Source: Piliocolobus tephrosceles (Eukaryota; Chordata; Mammalia; Primates; Cercopithecidae). Taken from it: a DNA stretch of 64,000 nucleotides. The stretch spans positions 62,251,019 through 62,315,018 of the forward strand of contig NC_045443.1 of the NCBI RefSeq assembly GCF_002776525.5. The letters are read 5' to 3'. The notes under the pieces were generated by a model. That model saw only the letters and a program-made list of their open reading frames with translations. It made no database searches and was not told the origin of the DNA. The stretch's first letter is position 1. Every line of letters starts with the position of its first letter. The position numbers and the translations under genes are program-made. Shown piece by piece: positions 12,278 to 23,395 of this stretch.

Positions 12278-12290
12278 AAGTGATAGCATT

Positions 12291-12563
12291 GGCCAGGCAC
12301 GGTGGCTCTTGCCTGTAATTCCAGCACTTTGGGAGGCCGGGGTGGGTGGATCACAAGGTCAGGAGATCGAGACCATCCTGGCTAACACGGTGAAACCCCG
12401 TCTCTACTAAAAATACAAAAAAATTAGCCAGGCGTGGTGATGGGTGCCTATAGTCCCCAACCACTTGGGAGGCTGAGGCAGGAGAATAGCGTGAACCTGG
12501 GAGGCAGAGCTTGCAGTGAGCTGAGATTGCGCCACTGCACTCCAACCTGGACAACAGAGCAAA
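12291..12563 (+). mobile_element. Alu SINE, 3' truncated, with target-site duplication
   Basis: It starts GGCCAGGCACGGTGGCTC and stops at GACAACAGAGC without an A-tail. It is flanked by AAGTGATAGCATT (12278-12290) and AAGTGATAACATC (12564-12576). Confidence 0.92.
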
Positions 12564-12825
12564 GTGATAACATCAATATAATATGGTGTTACTTATTTGA
12601 TCTGCTAAAATGGTAAGTGATATAATCAGTTTTGATTTTTGAGTTTTCTTTCCAGTTGTTACATGTAGCAACAAAACAAAGAAACAGATTAACTGTAAAA
12701 GCCTTTGTCCTCTCCTTCACCCTATTACAGACACCTTCCTCTTTAGGGTAGATAAGAAAAGAGGGAACTAAGTTTATTTTTACCACCATATAACTGTATG
12801 ACTCAATTAAGGTATTCAAGGTTGG

Positions 12826-13030
12826 TATGGTATAGTAGAAAGAACAAGGGATTTGGACTCAGAGGTCCTGGGTTTCAGTTTCTCATTTGTCTATTGAGAC
12901 TTGAGTCAAGTAATTTTGCTAGCCATCAGTTTTTTCATCTGTAGGAGATGAAGACTAAGAAAACCTACCCATTGGGTTGTCAGATGAATTATATAAAATT
13001 ACATAAATTAAATGATTTCAGGCAGCTAAA
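12826..13030 (+). mobile_element. MIR SINE
   Basis: MIR-like from GGTATGGTATAGTAGAAAGA through GTCCTGGGTTTCAG to CATCAGTTTTTTCATCTGT. Confidence 0.75.
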
Positions 13031-13078
13031 AAGGTGCATATTAGGAAGATAATGTAAACATTAAAAACATCTTAGAGG

Positions 13079-13390
13079 TTTTTTGGTTTTTCTTTTTCTT
13101 TCTTTTTTCTCAGAGACAGCTCTTGCTCTCTCGCCCGTGATGGAGTATAGTGGTGAAACCACAGCTCCCTGCAGCCTTGAACTCCGGGGCTCAAGCGATC
13201 CTCCTGCTTCAGCCTCCCAAGTAGCTGGGACTCTGGTGCACACAACCATGCCTGGCTAAGTTTTATTTTATTTAACTTTTTGTGGCGATGGGGTCTCACC
13301 ACACTGCCCAGACTGGTCTTGAACTCCTGAGCTCAAGTGATTGGCCTCCTAAAGGGCTGGGATAACAGGTATCTGCCACCACGCTTGACC
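13079..13390 (-). mobile_element. old Alu (AluJ-like), minus strand
   Basis: It runs from a T/C-rich tail through CTCCTGCTTCAGCCTCCCAA to a degenerate end, CACCACGCTTGACC. Confidence 0.88.
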
Positions 13391-13602
13391 AAAATAAATT
13401 AAAATAAAATAAAAATATTTTAAAATGAGACACACAAAAATTAAGTTAAGAAATTTAGATGGACTCAGCAAGAAGGTTAACGTATAAAATATAGGCTATG
13501 TAGTCCTATACACTTGCTCTGACTGGATTGCAAATTGAGTATAAACTTCTTAGCTGTCATCTCAAAGGGGGAAACATGGCAAGTCACCAGACAGTGTCCA
13601 TC

Positions 13603-14343
13603 TGTTAAAAGGAAAACTTAAGACAAAATAAATTTGACAGAGCTTAAGGAAAATAATGATTAATGAATTGGGAAGCATCAAAACCAAAAAGAGTTTATGG
13701 GCTCCACTCTAGCAGCCAAAGCAGGGAGGTGTCTTTTTTTTTTCTTTTCTTTTCTTTTTTTTGTTTGCCACGACATGGAAACAAAGTACAGAAATTATCC
13801 GATTAGCTACAGCTATGCATTAGCCTTATTTGGGTATGGTCTGATGGGAAGTCTCTAGTTATGTATCCAATCAGCTGATTGGCTGTTTGTGATTGGCTAA
13901 AGCTGGTGGGGTTTTTTTTTTTTTTTTAAGTTAATTACAAGAACTGCTTCCACTTCAGTTTCAGTTTGCTTATATAAGAGCTTTAGGTGCAGAGACAACC
14001 TCTGGCTAATGGCGTCCTTCTTGTTTTTTCTTTTTTGTTTTGAGACTCAGTCTTGCTCTGTCACCCAGGCTGGAGTGCAGTGGTGCGACCTCAGCTCATG
14101 CACCCTCCGCCTCCTGAGTTCAAGTGATTCTCCTGCCTCAGCCCTCTGAGTAGCTGGGATTACAGGCACGAGCCACCACACCCGGCTGATTTTTGAATTT
14201 TTAGTAGAGATGGGTTTTACCATGTTGGCCAGGCTGGTCTCAAACTCCTAACTCCAAGTGATCCCTCCTCGGCCTCCCAAAGTGCTTGGATTACAGGTGT
14301 GAGGCACCGCACAGGCCTAATGGCTTCCTTATTTGCTTGAACA
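13603..14343 (-). mobile_element. ERV LTR copy 1 (same family as 38194 and 46172), broken by an Alu
   Basis: Shares the TGTTAAAAGGAAAACTTAAG start, the TTAATGAATTGGGAAGCATC block and a TAATGGC...CTTGAACA end with the two LTRs at 38194-38525 and 46172-46512. By analogy with their TATA and AATAAA signals it reads on the minus strand. The Alu at 14023-14317 interrupts it near its end. It has internal T-runs (13734-13762, 13911-13928). Solo LTR. Confidence 0.7.
14023..14317 (-). mobile_element. Alu SINE, minus strand, inserted in an LTR
   Basis: The T-rich tail leads to TGAGACTCAGTCTTGCTCTG and the element ends at CGCACAGGCC. Flanking copies TAATGGCGTCCTTCTT and TAATGGCTTCCTTATTT look like a diverged target-site duplication. 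Confidence 0.93.
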
Positions 14344-14379
14344 CATTCATAAAGTTAAAAACAAATTAGTAGTCTTGTG

Positions 14380-14930
14380 ATTCCTCAAAAAGTTCAACAT
14401 AGAATTACCATATAATCTGCATTTCACTTTGAAGTACATACCTAAAAAAAAAAATGAAAACAGCTATTCAAAAGATACTTATACAAGATAATGTTCATAG
14501 TAGCATTATTCACAATGACCAAAGGTGGAAACAACCAAAATGTTCATCAATGGATGAATGGATAAATAAAATGTGGCGTATTCATGCAATGAAATATATT
14601 ATTCAGTCATAAAAAGAAATGAAGTACTGATACATGCTGCAACACATATGATCCTCAAAAACAAGTGAAAGGAGCTAGAAACAAAAGGTCATGTAATGTA
14701 TGATCCCATTTACATGAAATAGCCAGACTAGTTAAGTCCCTAAAGACAAGAAGTATATTAGTATTTGTCAGGGGCTGAGGAGAGAGGAAAATAGGAAATG
14801 GCTGCTTAATGAGTTCCAGGTTTACTTTGTGGGTGATGAAAATGTTTTGGGACTAGATAGAGTTGATGGTTGTGCAACATTATGAATGTACTAAATGCTA
14901 CTAATTGTATACTTTAAAATGATTAATGTT
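14380..14930 (+). mobile_element. L1M LINE 3' end, split by an Alu
   Basis: L1-like text: GTAGCATTATTCACAATGAC, ATGGATGAATGGATAAATAA, and a degenerate 3' UTR. It resumes after the Alu, to about 15280. ORF2 is broken. Confidence 0.8.
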
Positions 14931-15229
14931 GCCGGGTGCAGTGGCTCATGCCTGTAATCCCAGCACTTTGGAAGGCCGAGGCAGGTGGATCACCTGAGGT
15001 CAGGAGTTTGAGACCAGCCTGGCCAACATAGCAAAACCCTGTATCTACGAAAAATACAAAAATTAGCCAGGCATGGTGGTGTGTACCTGCAGTCTCAGCC
15101 ACTTGGGAGGCTGAGGCAGGAAAATTGCTTGAACCTGGGAAGCAGAGGTTACAGTGAGCTGAGATAGCACCCCTGTACTCCAGCTTGCGAGACACAGCAA
15201 GACTTTGTCTCAAAAATAAAATAAAGTAA
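14931..15229 (+). mobile_element. Alu SINE, full length
   Basis: It starts GCCGGGTGCAGTGGCTCATG and ends in an AT-rich tail. GATTAATGTT before and AATTAATGTT after mark the target-site duplication in L1. Confidence 0.95.
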
Positions 15230-15279
15230 AACAATTAATGTTATGTTATATGAATGTCATTTCAGTAAAAATTAAAACA

Positions 15280-16124
15280 AGTGAATTGCTCTGGAAAAAT
15301 ACAACCATTTCTAATAATGAGACCAGACAGGACACTCTCTAAGGAAATGAACTCTCAGCAATATCTTTATTTGAACAAAATGTTGCGTTGATATCATTCT
15401 TCAATATAAACTGATGTCAAGGTTAAATGGGTGACATGGTGAAAGGTATTCTATTGGGAACAGGGTGGGTAGGGAAAGAGAGTAGCAGGAATAGCGTGTT
15501 AGTAATGTGGCCCAAGCTACATTGGTCTTTCATAAGGAGGCTTAATGCAGAAATAAAAACACCTCAAAGAAGAGTTGGACCAGAATCCATCACAAATGTT
15601 TTCCTCAGATTTTTGGAAGTTATGGAGCGGGACTGAGTTTGACATTGCACTGCCTGTCAAGTATTCGGGTGTAGTCAAGAATAGAGCCTCATACTTTAAG
15701 TGTTAGCCGGTCTGGAAGCAGGAGCAAGATCCACTGGCAAATGAGGAGAATGCTGGAAGTGAGCAGTGACAGTGTTGAGGTAGTGAAGGTTCTCCTGAAA
15801 AAGTGATGGGTCTTCTCAAACACCAAACAAAGGGTAATTATAAACCCATATAGTTCCATGAAATAAATCATGCTTTCAGTATCTTCAGAGTGGGAAGGTT
15901 TCTTGTAGATCAAACAAGGTCATGTATATGAAAGTTCTTTGAAAAGTATAAAGTAGCACATCAATCATAGTTGTCATTATTATTAATATCTGATAATAAT
16001 ACCTAACCTGTAAACAACATATTTGAACAACATTTTCACATACAGTGTTCATTCATCATTCTCAACAAATATTGATTGAATTGTCTGCCAGGTAGGGCAG
16101 GCAATATCATCCACATTTAAAACA
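15280..16124. other. no feature recognised
   Basis: Apparently unique sequence. The 69-codon frame at 15427-15636 has no recognisable motif. Confidence 0.45.
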
Positions 16125-16308
16125 TTTTTTTTTTTTTTAGACTGAGTCTTGCTCCATCACCCAGGCTGGAGTGCAGTGGCACGATCTCGGCTCACTGCAA
16201 CCTCTGCCTCCCGGGTTCAAGCGATTCTCCTGCCTCAGCCTCCTGAGTAGCTGGAATTACAGGCATGCGCCACCACACCTGGCTATTTTTTTTTTTTTTT
16301 TGTATTTC
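16125..16308 (-). mobile_element. Alu SINE, partial, minus strand (first of a tandem pair)
   Basis: T-tail, then GAGTCTTGCTCCATCACCCA, up to CACCACACCTGGCTA, where a second Alu begins. The 5' half of this Alu is missing. Confidence 0.9.
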
Positions 16309-16615
16309 TTTTTTCTTTTTGTGGGGGGCGGGGGGCAGAGTCTCCCTCTGGCATCCAGGCTGGAGTGCAGTGGTGCTATCTCGGCTCACTGCAAACTCTG
16401 CCTCTCGGGTTCAAGCCATTCTCCTGCCTCAGCCTCCTGAGTAGCTGGGATTACAGGCGCCCGCCATCATGCCTGGCTAATTTTTGTAATTTTTTGTTAG
16501 AGATTGGGTTTCACCATGTTGCCCAGGTTGGTCTTGAACTCCTGACCTCAGGTGATCCACCCGCCTTGGCCTCCCAAAGTGCTGGAATTACAGGCATGAG
16601 CCACCGCGCCCGGCC
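16309..16615 (-). mobile_element. Alu SINE, minus strand (second of a tandem pair)
   Basis: The tail region includes a G-rich stretch (GGGGGGCGGGGGGC), then GAGTCTCCCTCTGGCATCCA, ending at CCGCGCCCGGCC. Full length. Confidence 0.93.
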
Positions 16616-16774
16616 CATCTTCATTAACTCTTAATTGGAATTACTTAATGCCTTGAGGGAAGTTTGACCATTTCCATTTTTGTCTATGGAGTAGCATTTT
16701 CTTTAATTGCTATTACATAGCGTTCTTAGGGGCCATACTACCGAAATGGCTGCACACAATACTTAGCTTTATAT

Positions 16775-16970
16775 ATTGACTAACATTTGTTGAGTGCACA
16801 CTGTGTGTTACGTATGGTGCTAGGCATTATGCAGATATATAGTTTTATTTACTCTTTAAAACAGCCTTCTGAGGAATTTTTATCAACCCTCTTCTGTTTG
16901 TACAGAAGCTAAAGCTCGGAAAGATGAATTAACTTGTCCAAAGTCACAGGCAGAAACATAAATGGTTCAA
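16775..16970 (-). mobile_element. MIR SINE, minus orientation
   Basis: CATTTGTTGAGTGCACACTG, GGTGCTAGGCATTATGCAGA and AACTTGTCCAAAGTCACAG are reverse MIR text. Confidence 0.75.
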
Positions 16971-17472
16971 CAGTCCTTATAGGAGGTCATTTAAAGGTTC
17001 ATGAAAATCAGAGGCTGAGCCAACAGAGCTCTGTGATTCCTATCAGAGGAGCCAGTATGGCATAAAGCAAATGTTGAACCAAGAATGAAAGTAAGAGAGG
17101 GCTGGGTCCATATATAGTTTTGTCTAACTCCAAAGTTCACAGCTTAAGCACTCTGCTACATGAAGACACAAGTCCGCTAAGTTTATAATAATTTTAGTTC
17201 CCACCCAGATAATTATGGCAATAAAGTCCGGGTCATCATCATCTTAGCCGCTATAATTTACCGTTCAAAACTCTCTTATAAGTGTGTAACGGTCATAGAT
17301 TCAGGAACATTTGTAAATCTTAAAGTCTCAATGATAAAGGACAAGGAAGTGAGGAAGTGTCCTCCACAGAAAAGCTTTTTTTTGAGAAGATGGCAACCTT
17401 TTGCTAGGAAAAGTGAAAAATTGAGGTATTACTCTGCTGTTTGATTCTGGTTATTGAAAAGCTAGTATCTAT

Positions 17473-17473
<1 letters not shown>
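16971..17473. other. no feature recognised
   Basis: Flanking sequence without recognised genes or repeats. Confidence 0.4.
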
Positions 17474-17522
<49 letters not shown>

Positions 17523-17819
17523 AGACAGAGTCTCGTTCTTGTTGCCCAGGCTGGAGTGCAGTGGTGCAATCTCGGCTCATTGCAACTTCCACCTTCCCGG
17601 GTTCGAGCAATTCTCCTGCCTCAGCCTCCTGAGTGGCTGAGATTACAGGCGCCTGTCACCCCGCCCGGCTTTTTATTGTGTGTGTATTTTTAGTAGAAAC
17701 GGGGTTTCACCATGTTAGCCAGGCTGGTCTCAAACTCCTGACCTCGTGATCCGCACCCCCCGACCCCCGTGGGCCTCCCAAAGTGCTGGGATTACAGGGG
17801 TGAGCCACCGCACCCGGCG
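17474..17819 (-). mobile_element. Alu SINE with a 48-T tail, minus strand
   Basis: An uninterrupted run of 48 T (17474-17521) leads into GAGACAGAGTCTCGTTCTTG. The element ends at CCGCACCCGGC. The long pure tail suggests a fairly young insertion. A CACCCCCCGACCCCCGTG stretch replaces the usual text near the end. Confidence 0.95.
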
Positions 17820-18880
17820 GTTCCTATGCTTTTGACTAACATTTTTCTGTACAGGTGTATAATGTAATGTAATAGGTAAAATAGCTCATTCAACAACAAA
17901 AAATTATTGTAGCATTTTGTAGCTACTAGGATTGAAGTAGTAAAGAATTGTCTGTCTGCCAGGGTTTGGGGAAATGGGAAAATGGGAAAAGATCTTCACC
18001 ACACTGGGCGCATTTCACCTCTCTGGGATTCATTTCCTATTCTGTACATGGGAGAGTTGGGTGTCCAGGTCTCATCCTTGTTTTTTTGACTTTGTGTGAA
18101 GGTTTCTCCACCTCACCTGGCACTAGTCTTATTTCAAAATATTCATCTCATACTATCCTTTGTTTGCAAGTCTTTAATTAATTCAACAAATATTTATTGA
18201 GCTTCTACTAGTATCGTGAGTAACAGAAGCAAGGTTCCTCCACACATGGAGCTTATTATAGTCCAAAAGGATAGGACAATAAATAATTTTGAAAATAAAT
18301 ACAAATATTTATTAATAACTAATAAATAACTATTGGTTGGAAAGGTGCTAAGAAGGAAATAAATAGGATCATGTGTTATGTCTTTGAAAGTCTTAAAATG
18401 AAGCAGATAAGCTCTTTTACTTTCAAAAGTGCTGACGTAGGGAAGTCGTTAGGTTTCAAAAACGGAAAAACTAAGATAATATCTTACAATTAACTAATGA
18501 ATGAACAGCCATTACGCTAGAAGAAAATTGTATTGTGATTGGTGTACTCTGTATCTTCTCAGAATGGGAGAGGTGAGGCTTCTCAAAAAGAGCAGCGAGA
18601 GAAAGTCAATTTTTTTTTTTTTTTTGGTAAGTCAAGCGAAAGACGAACCGAAAATAGACAACCTGAAGTCAGATGGGAAAGCTGCCAAGCTAGTCTGGCC
18701 GGCAGAATTTCTTTCAGTAGGTCTAGGCTTCCTTGGCAGTGGGAATCCAGATGTAAAGAAAACTTATGCCATGAACTTCAAGGTAGATTTAAATTATTAC
18801 TGCCTGGTGGCAGGAACCTAGGAAGGAGAGGTCAAGGTGTGGTTTAGTAAGAGACAGCTCCTGGGAACAGCACTTGAAGG
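17820..18880. other. distal upstream flank of LEMD3, no gene recognised
   Basis: Contains an old repeat-like piece at about 18175-18290 (CAACAAATATTTATTGAGCT) and a T-run at 18610-18626. GC content rises towards the right. Confidence 0.45.
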
Positions 18881-19147
18881 GCAGGGCGGAGAACAGCTGG
18901 AGATGAGACAGAGAGGAGGGGGGAGAATGCGCCGACACCTCAAGGTGAGAGAGTAGAAGCAGTCTCCGCCGGGGGAGCCGCGCGCTGCTCAGGTGGCTGT
19001 TTCCCGCTCAGGTGAGCTCCTCCCGCGCCTCCCATTGGCCGAGACGCCCGCGGCGCTGGGAGGACGACGCAGCGCGGTCTAGTTCAGGGTCTAGGGCGGC
19101 GCGTCACTTCCGGTAGCGCGGAGCTTGTAAAACACCCTGGAGAGAAA
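18881..19147 (+). promoter_or_regulatory. LEMD3: LEMD3 promoter and 5' UTR in a CpG island
   Basis: Base composition changes sharply to CpG-rich from about 18960, and the island continues through exon 1. Visible motifs are an inverted CCAAT box (ATTGG, 19034-19038), an ETS-type ACTTCCGG (19106-19113) preceded by a half-CRE GCGTCA, and CAGGTG E-boxes near 18990-19015. No TATA box is seen, as expected for a housekeeping CpG promoter. The transcription start cannot be fixed from sequence; the ETS site 35-42 bp before the ATG suggests a short 5' UTR. Confidence 0.8.
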
Positions 19148-20669
19148 ATGGCGGCGGCAGCGGCTTCGGCACCTCAGCAGCTCTCGGATGAGGAGCTTTT
19201 CTCTCAGCTCCGCCGTTACGGCCTGTCTCCCGGACCAGTGACGGAGAGCACCCGCCCGGTCTACCTCAAGAAGCTGAAGAAGCTTCGAGAGGAAGAGCAG
19301 CAACAGCACCGGTCCGGGGGCCGCGGCAACAAGACGCGGAACAGTAATAACAATAACACGGCAGCCGCCACGGTCGTAGCCGCGGGACCAGCGGCGGCAG
19401 CAGCCGCGGGGATGGGGGTCCGGCCAGTCTCGGGCGACCTCTCCTACTTACGGACTCCTGGGGGCCTGTGCCGAATCTCGGCCTCCGGCTCGGAGAACCT
19501 CCTGGGAGGGCCCGGGGGCGCCTCCGCCGCCCCCACGGCTGGCAGCAAAGTGCTGCTGGGCTTCAGCTCGGACGAGTCGGACGTGGAGGCCAGTCCCCGG
19601 GACCAGGCCGGCGGCGGCGGGAGGAAAGACCGGGCTTCGCTCCAGTACCGCGGGCTCAAAGCGCCGCCGGCGCCCCTGGCCGCCAGCGAGGTGACTAACA
19701 GCAACTCTGCCGAGCGAAGGAAGCCCCACTCGTGGTGGGGGGCCAGGAGGCCGGCGGGCCCCGACCTGCAGACCCCGCCGGGGAAAGATGGAGCAGTGGA
19801 GGACGAGGAAGGGGAGGGAGAGGACGGTGAGGAGAGGGACCTGGAGGCCGAGGAGCCGCTCTGGGCGAGCCGGACCGTGAATGGCAGCCGGCTTGTCCCC
19901 TACAGCTGCCGGGAAAACTATTCGGACTCAGAAGAAGAGGACGACGACGACGTGGCCTCCAGCAGACAGGTATTAAAGGACGACTCCCTTTCCCGGCATC
20001 GGCCCAGACGAACCCATAGTAAGCCTCTCTCCCCGCTGACTGCTAAATCGGCCGGCGGCAGGCTGGAGACTTCAGTTCAGGGAGGGGGAGGACTCGCGAT
20101 GAATGACAGGGCGGCGGCTGCCGGGAGTCTAGACAGGAGCCGAAACCTCGAAGAGGCAGCGGCGGCGGAGCAGGGAGGAGGGTGTGATCAAGTGGACTCC
20201 AGCCCGCTTCCTAGATACCGTGTTAACGCTAAGAAACTGACCCCCCTCCTGCCCCCGCCACTTACTGACATGGACTCAACCTTGGATTCGTCAACAGGCT
20301 CCCTTCTGAAAACCAATAATCATATTGGCGGTGGGGCCTTCAATGTGGACTCTCCCAGGATTTATTCTAACAGCCTCCCTCCCAGTGCGGCGGTGGCCGC
20401 CTCCAGTTCACTCAGGATCAACCACGCCAATCATACGGGCTCCAATCATACCTACCTGAAAAACACATACAACAAACCGAAGCTTTCCGAACCCGAAGAG
20501 GAACTTCTCCAGCAATTTAAACGGGAGGAGGTGTCCCCCACAGGGAGTTTCAGTGCCCACTACTTGTCGATGTTTCTCTTAACTGCTGCCTGCTTATTTT
20601 TCCTAATACTGGGACTGACTTACCTAGGAATGAGAGGGACAGGAGTATCTGAGGATGGAGAACTCAGCA
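19148..20669 (+). CDS. LEMD3: LEMD3 (MAN1) exon 1 coding part, inner nuclear membrane LEM protein
   Basis: Encodes residues 1-507 plus the first base of codon 508. MAN1 sits in the inner nuclear membrane, binds BAF/chromatin through its LEM domain, and restrains TGF-beta/BMP signalling by binding receptor SMADs through its C-terminal domain (established for the family). Visible here: the LEM domain at about residues 11-49 (LSDEELFSQLRRYG, then VYLKKLKKLREEE); an Asn/Ala-rich stretch at about 60-88; acidic tracts at about 217-238 and 260-270; and a first membrane helix at about 473-494 (YLSMFLLTAACLFFLILG). The start is chosen because AGAAAATGG is a good Kozak context (A at -3, G at +4) and the protein begins as in known MAN1 (MAAAAASAPQQL). 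The exon ends at CAGCA|GTAAGT; reading on into the intron gives only SKY and a stop. About 400 residues should follow in later exons, since the family is about 911 residues long. Confidence 0.97.
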
Positions 20670-22264
20670 GTAAGTATTAAATCCTGTGGGTAAGGTAACA
20701 AAGGGAATGATGTCAGTGGTCCGCTTTAGCCGCTCGTAGCGTTTTACATGAACTGACTTACCTGCAAGAATATGGTTTAACAGCAAAAACGCAAGTCAGT
20801 GCATGTGTCATCTTTCTTTAAGAAAGAACACCATTATCGAAATGATATCATATGACTGGTGTTAAGTTTTCTGCATGATATATTGTGAAATTCAAAACAA
20901 TTTTTAAAAGAATATTATAAACTTGTTAGTAAAACTCATTTGCATATGTGACAGTTTTCTTTTAGCCCTAAATAACTGTTTGCGCAGATGCCAATCACTC
21001 AACTTTGAAGTATTAGGATAAGGCACATTATAAATGTAGTGTTTTTTCAAATTGAGTTGTGATTCTAGTAGGCAATGTAATGGCTCTTGAAATTCCAATT
21101 ATTTGTAGTATTAACTGTATGCATAAATTCGGATTAAATATTTTGTGGTGTTAACTATATGTATAATTTCTTAATAGTGAATGAATATAAAAAAGCAGCA
21201 AGGCACACCTCTTAATTTATTTCCCAGCCCAAAGCACTTTCCCTGTCATCTGTACAAAAAGTAGTGGTAGGGCAGTGCAGGAGCTTGCAGTCAGATTTCC
21301 TTGGATTGGTTTCCAGGTCCTGTTATTTACTTGCTAAATGACTGTAGGTAGGTGTGTTTATTGTCATTATCAAAGTATTTCTGCCCTTAAACACAAAAAG
21401 AAGATGAATACAGACCATTTTGTGTTCTGTGAAGGAAATGAAGATGAGTAATTGAAGTACACAACTTTATTTTTTTTCCTTTTTAAAAAAAACTTACCAC
21501 ACTACACTGACGTAGGTGTACACTGCTTTAGATTGAACGGAGGAGGTACTGTTTGAGGTGAGACCTGAAGCAGAAGGAGATAGCCTTGTTGAGAAACAGG
21601 AGACCATTCTGAGTAGAGATTGTAAGAGGAAAGGCCTTGAGTTGAGCAAGAGAGCCTTCTTGTAGGTTAAAGTGGTTAAGCATCTTGAGCAAAAGGGAGA
21701 GAGTAAGAGTTAAAGCTTCTGAACTTTCCTAATCTATAAAATGAGGCCTCTATTGACTAGAATGATGTTTGTGAAGATTAAAAGAGAAAGTAAATTAGTA
21801 CAAAATGGACTTCTGAATACATAATTTCTCAGTGTTAGGTCTCTCTCTGCATTTCCCCTGAAGCCTTCCTACTCTTTTCACCCAAGATGAATTCACCGTA
21901 TTTTTATTTGTATTCATAAAGTTGGCCTATTAGTTTTATTTCGAAATAGTATGAACGATGCATTTAGCCAACTCAGATAAAGAGTAGGAGTCAAAATAGT
22001 GTAAGCTTTGATATAGCCAATTCCAAGACAGTCAAATAATAGATTATTACTTTATTGCTTAATTACAGGGGTTGGAACAAGAATGAAATTCAGCTCTCAC
22101 TTTAATTTGTTCCCTGGGAGCATGAGTGTATTGTGTCCTGCCCCAAATATTTGGGAGAAAAAAAATAAGGGCACACTAGAAGTTAAACTAGTAAAAGTTA
22201 ACATAAATTAAATGACATTACCTATCAGCAGTAGCTATCTGCATCTGTGTCTCTAACAGCTATA
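20670..22264 (+). other. proximal intron 1, no repeat recognised except an old fragment
   Basis: Mostly unique AT-rich intron. About 21535-21690 resembles an old medium-reiterated repeat (GGTGAGACCTGAAGCAGAAG) that also seems to occur near 24640-24960. Family not assigned. Confidence 0.45.
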
Positions 22265-22280
22265 AGATCTGGCCTTTTTC

Positions 22281-22480
22281 TTTTTTTTTTTGAGACAGTC
22301 TTACTCTGTCACCAGGCTGGAGTGCAGTGGCATGATCTCTGGTCACTGCAGCCTCCACCTCCTGGGTTCAAGCGATTTCCTGCCTTTGCCTCCCTAGTAG
22401 CTGGGACTACATGCGCATGCCACCAGGCCTGGCTAGTTTCTTTTTTGTATTTTTTAGAGATGGAGTTTCACCATGTTAGC
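22281..22480 (-). mobile_element. Alu SINE, 5' truncated, minus strand
   Basis: A 200-bp Alu flanked by AGATCTGGCCTTTTTC (22265-22280) and AGATCTGGCCATTTTC (22481-22496), a clear 16-bp target-site duplication with one mismatch. The truncation therefore occurred at insertion. Confidence 0.95.
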
Positions 22481-22762
22481 AGATCTGGCCATTTTCTAGG
22501 AGCTAATTGTTTTACACCTATTGTACCATTTAATCTTCCCAGCAACTCACAAAAGCAGGTGGTATTATCCTCATTTTTTGGATGAGGATGATACTAAGTT
22601 AAGAAATGCACCGAGTGTTGAACAGTTAGTAGTAGGGCTAAGATTTGGTTTCAGATTTTATTTCCAACTATAAAGACCATTTTAACACTGTTTTGGGTAT
22701 TGTTTGTAGAGAGCTTTCTAAATAAGTGGATACCTTTATTATGATTAAGAAAGTAATTGACG

Positions 22763-22983
22763 GCTGTGCGTGGTGGCTCACGCTTGTAATCCCAGCACTC
22801 TGGGAGGCCGAGGCGGGTGGATCGTGAGGTCAGGAGATCGAGACCATCCTGGCTAACATGGTGAAACCCCGTCTCTACTAAAAATACAAAAAAAAATTAG
22901 TCGGGTGTGGTGGTGGGCGATCGCGCCACTGCACTCCAGCCTGGGCTACTGAGCAAGACTCCATCTCAAAAAAAAAAAAAAAA
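22763..22983 (+). mobile_element. AluY-like SINE with internal deletion
   Basis: Starts GGCTGTGCGTGGTGGCTCAC. The right-arm segment between GGTGGTGGGC and GATCGCGCCACTGCAC is missing (about 70 bp). AAAGTAATTGAC flanks both ends as target-site duplication. Confidence 0.94.
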
Positions 22984-23220
22984 GTAATTGACTATTTGGT
23001 AGGATTTCATACAGAATTATTGATAAGCACAATTCTCAGTTAAGGTGACTTTCACATCTTTCTCATCAGTATTAAGATGAATGACTAATGTGATGTACTA
23101 AAAGTTCAGGTAGAATAGGATAGGAATGCTAGGATTTTGGTACTCTTCACCTTCACTGATAAGGAAGGAAGGAAATTATATTTACATTTTAGTAAATGGT
23201 AAATGTGAAGTAATCTGGGT

Positions 23221-23395
23221 GTTGGAAAGAACAATGGCTAAGAAGTAGAGGATCTAGGTTCTAGGACTTGTCTGAATGACTGTGGTCAAGCTCCTTCATC
23301 TCTGAGCCTCATTTTATAAACTAAATGGAAATAACAATATCTGCTGTCTCTGGGGTTGTGAGGGTCAAGTGAGACAGTGTGTTAAGCATAAGGTG
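23221..23395 (+). mobile_element. MIR SINE
   Basis: GTTGGAAAGAACAATGGCTA, GACTGTGGTCAAGCTCCTTC and CTGAGCCTCATTTTATAAAC are MIR-like. Confidence 0.72.

Noticed and set aside
15427..15636. A 69-codon frame that looked possibly like a processed pseudogene.
   Set aside because: No family recognised, no A-tail and no target-site duplication.
18927..18956. A 9-codon upstream ATG frame (MRRHLKVRE) before LEMD3.
   Set aside because: It is probably upstream of the transcription start, near the ETS site at 19106. Without a mapped start it cannot be supported as a uORF.
19091..19729. Minus-strand and alternative-frame open readings over LEMD3 exon 1 (19091-19309, 19444-19704, 19448-19729 and 19468-19698 in a second + frame).
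   Set aside because: GC-rich coding sequence keeps other frames open. The +1 frame matches MAN1 throughout.
20670..20700. The stop shortly after exon 1 as the true LEMD3 end.
   Set aside because: A consensus GTAAGT donor falls at the point where MAN1 continues, and exon 2 restores the known sequence.
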